Part shown: positions 63,764 through 64,000 of the stretch, in pieces
How positions within the stretch are numbered: the stretch's first letter is position 1
Layout: every line of letters begins with the position of its first letter
Assembly (NCBI GenBank): GCA_002704825.1
Contig: PAIY01000093.1
Coordinates: 21,656 to 85,655 of the forward strand
Reading direction: 5' to 3'
DNA length: 64,000 bases
Source of the DNA: Phycisphaeraceae bacterium
GTDB taxonomy: Bacteria > Planctomycetota > Phycisphaerae > Phycisphaerales > Phycisphaeraceae
The notes under the pieces: generated by a model
What the model saw: the letters and a program-made list of their open reading frames with translations, nothing else
Database searches by the model: none
Told to the model about the DNA's origin: nothing
Made by a program: the position numbers and the translations under genes

Positions 63764-64000
63764 TGAGCGTCATAAATCATCAGATTGTGTTTTTTTGCCA
63801 TTGTCCGTACACGCATGCAAACCGATCTGATGATTCAGACGAAACGCTTGTTTTGATGTAACCAGTACTGGAAGGTGATTGTTTCACCTTTTCATTTAAC
63901 AGGCAGTGCGTACCCCATTGAGGAGACATCTACCATTATCCGAGCTTGAATTGCCTTCGTTTGCAGGCCTGATATCGACCCGTAATTGTTCGTCTCATAC

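Overview
The window looks like a chromosomal segment of a planctomycete, most likely of the class Phycisphaerae. The evidence is three separate prepilin-like proteins with the planctomycete-style N-terminus ([17 protein letters not shown]) and an H-x10-DG type ending, a sulfatase, a coiled-coil protein with a C-terminal ILDPPVALR block, a long secretin, a menaquinone UbiE, and moderate GC with housekeeping genes scattered among solitary genes. The taxonomic assignment is inferred from gene style; no rRNA is present.

Layout. 1-9.1 kb: a secreted prepilin-like protein and a carbohydrate-binding/deacetylase-like protein, a Doc/AbrB toxin-antitoxin pair, a YqaA-like membrane protein with galE, a VOC protein, the rplM-rpsI ribosomal operon, and an orphan ABC ATPase followed by a coiled-coil membrane protein translationally coupled to a macro-domain hydrolase. 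9.1-17 kb: an L-fucose isomerase-like protein, a sodium-coupled NSS transporter with an overlapping 52-residue MetS-like small subunit, a TPR/GT-C membrane protein and two more prepilin-like proteins. 18-27 kb: ubiE, an M48 metalloprotease lipoprotein, a cobalamin-domain protein, gcvH, an amidohydrolase, a lipoprotein, an aspartate-type aminotransferase, a WecA/TagO-like transferase and a PspC protein. 27-37 kb: a giant TPR-secretin with low-complexity tracts, pdxJ, an SGNH hydrolase, a very unusual tRNA-Ser, and glcDEF (glycolate oxidase). 37-50 kb: a TesA-like esterase and a sulfatase, then a long minus-strand polysaccharide export locus (Wzm/Wzt ABC transporter, four glycosyltransferases, an epimerase/decarboxylase, FkbM methyltransferase and a degenerate phosphoesterase-like membrane protein). 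50-64 kb: lutABC (lactate oxidation), a DUF4926-like gene framed by inverted repeats, a universal stress protein, rseP, dxr, an RNase E/G with a long basic tail, a frameshifted glycoside hydrolase, and a flavodoxin behind a Fur-box-like palindrome.

How the genes work together. glcDEF and lutABC both feed oxidised two- and three-carbon hydroxyacids (glyoxylate, pyruvate) into metabolism. GalE, the WecA/TagO-like enzyme and the 39.5-49.8 kb cluster form a surface-glycan pathway: lipid-linked initiation, sugar nucleotide supply, chain assembly and ABC export. The secretin and prepilin-like proteins belong to type II/IV-pilus-like export.

The most unusual signals are (i) a 113-nt tRNA-Ser(UGA) whose 43-nt variable region folds as two consecutive hairpins, (ii) several families of short non-coding inverted-repeat elements in gaps between genes, including a two-copy nested element of about 220-232 bp found in opposite orientations at 37.1 and 43.8 kb, (iii) a pseudo-phosphoesterase in the glycan locus, and (iv) a possible multi-branched RNA leader at the right end of the window.
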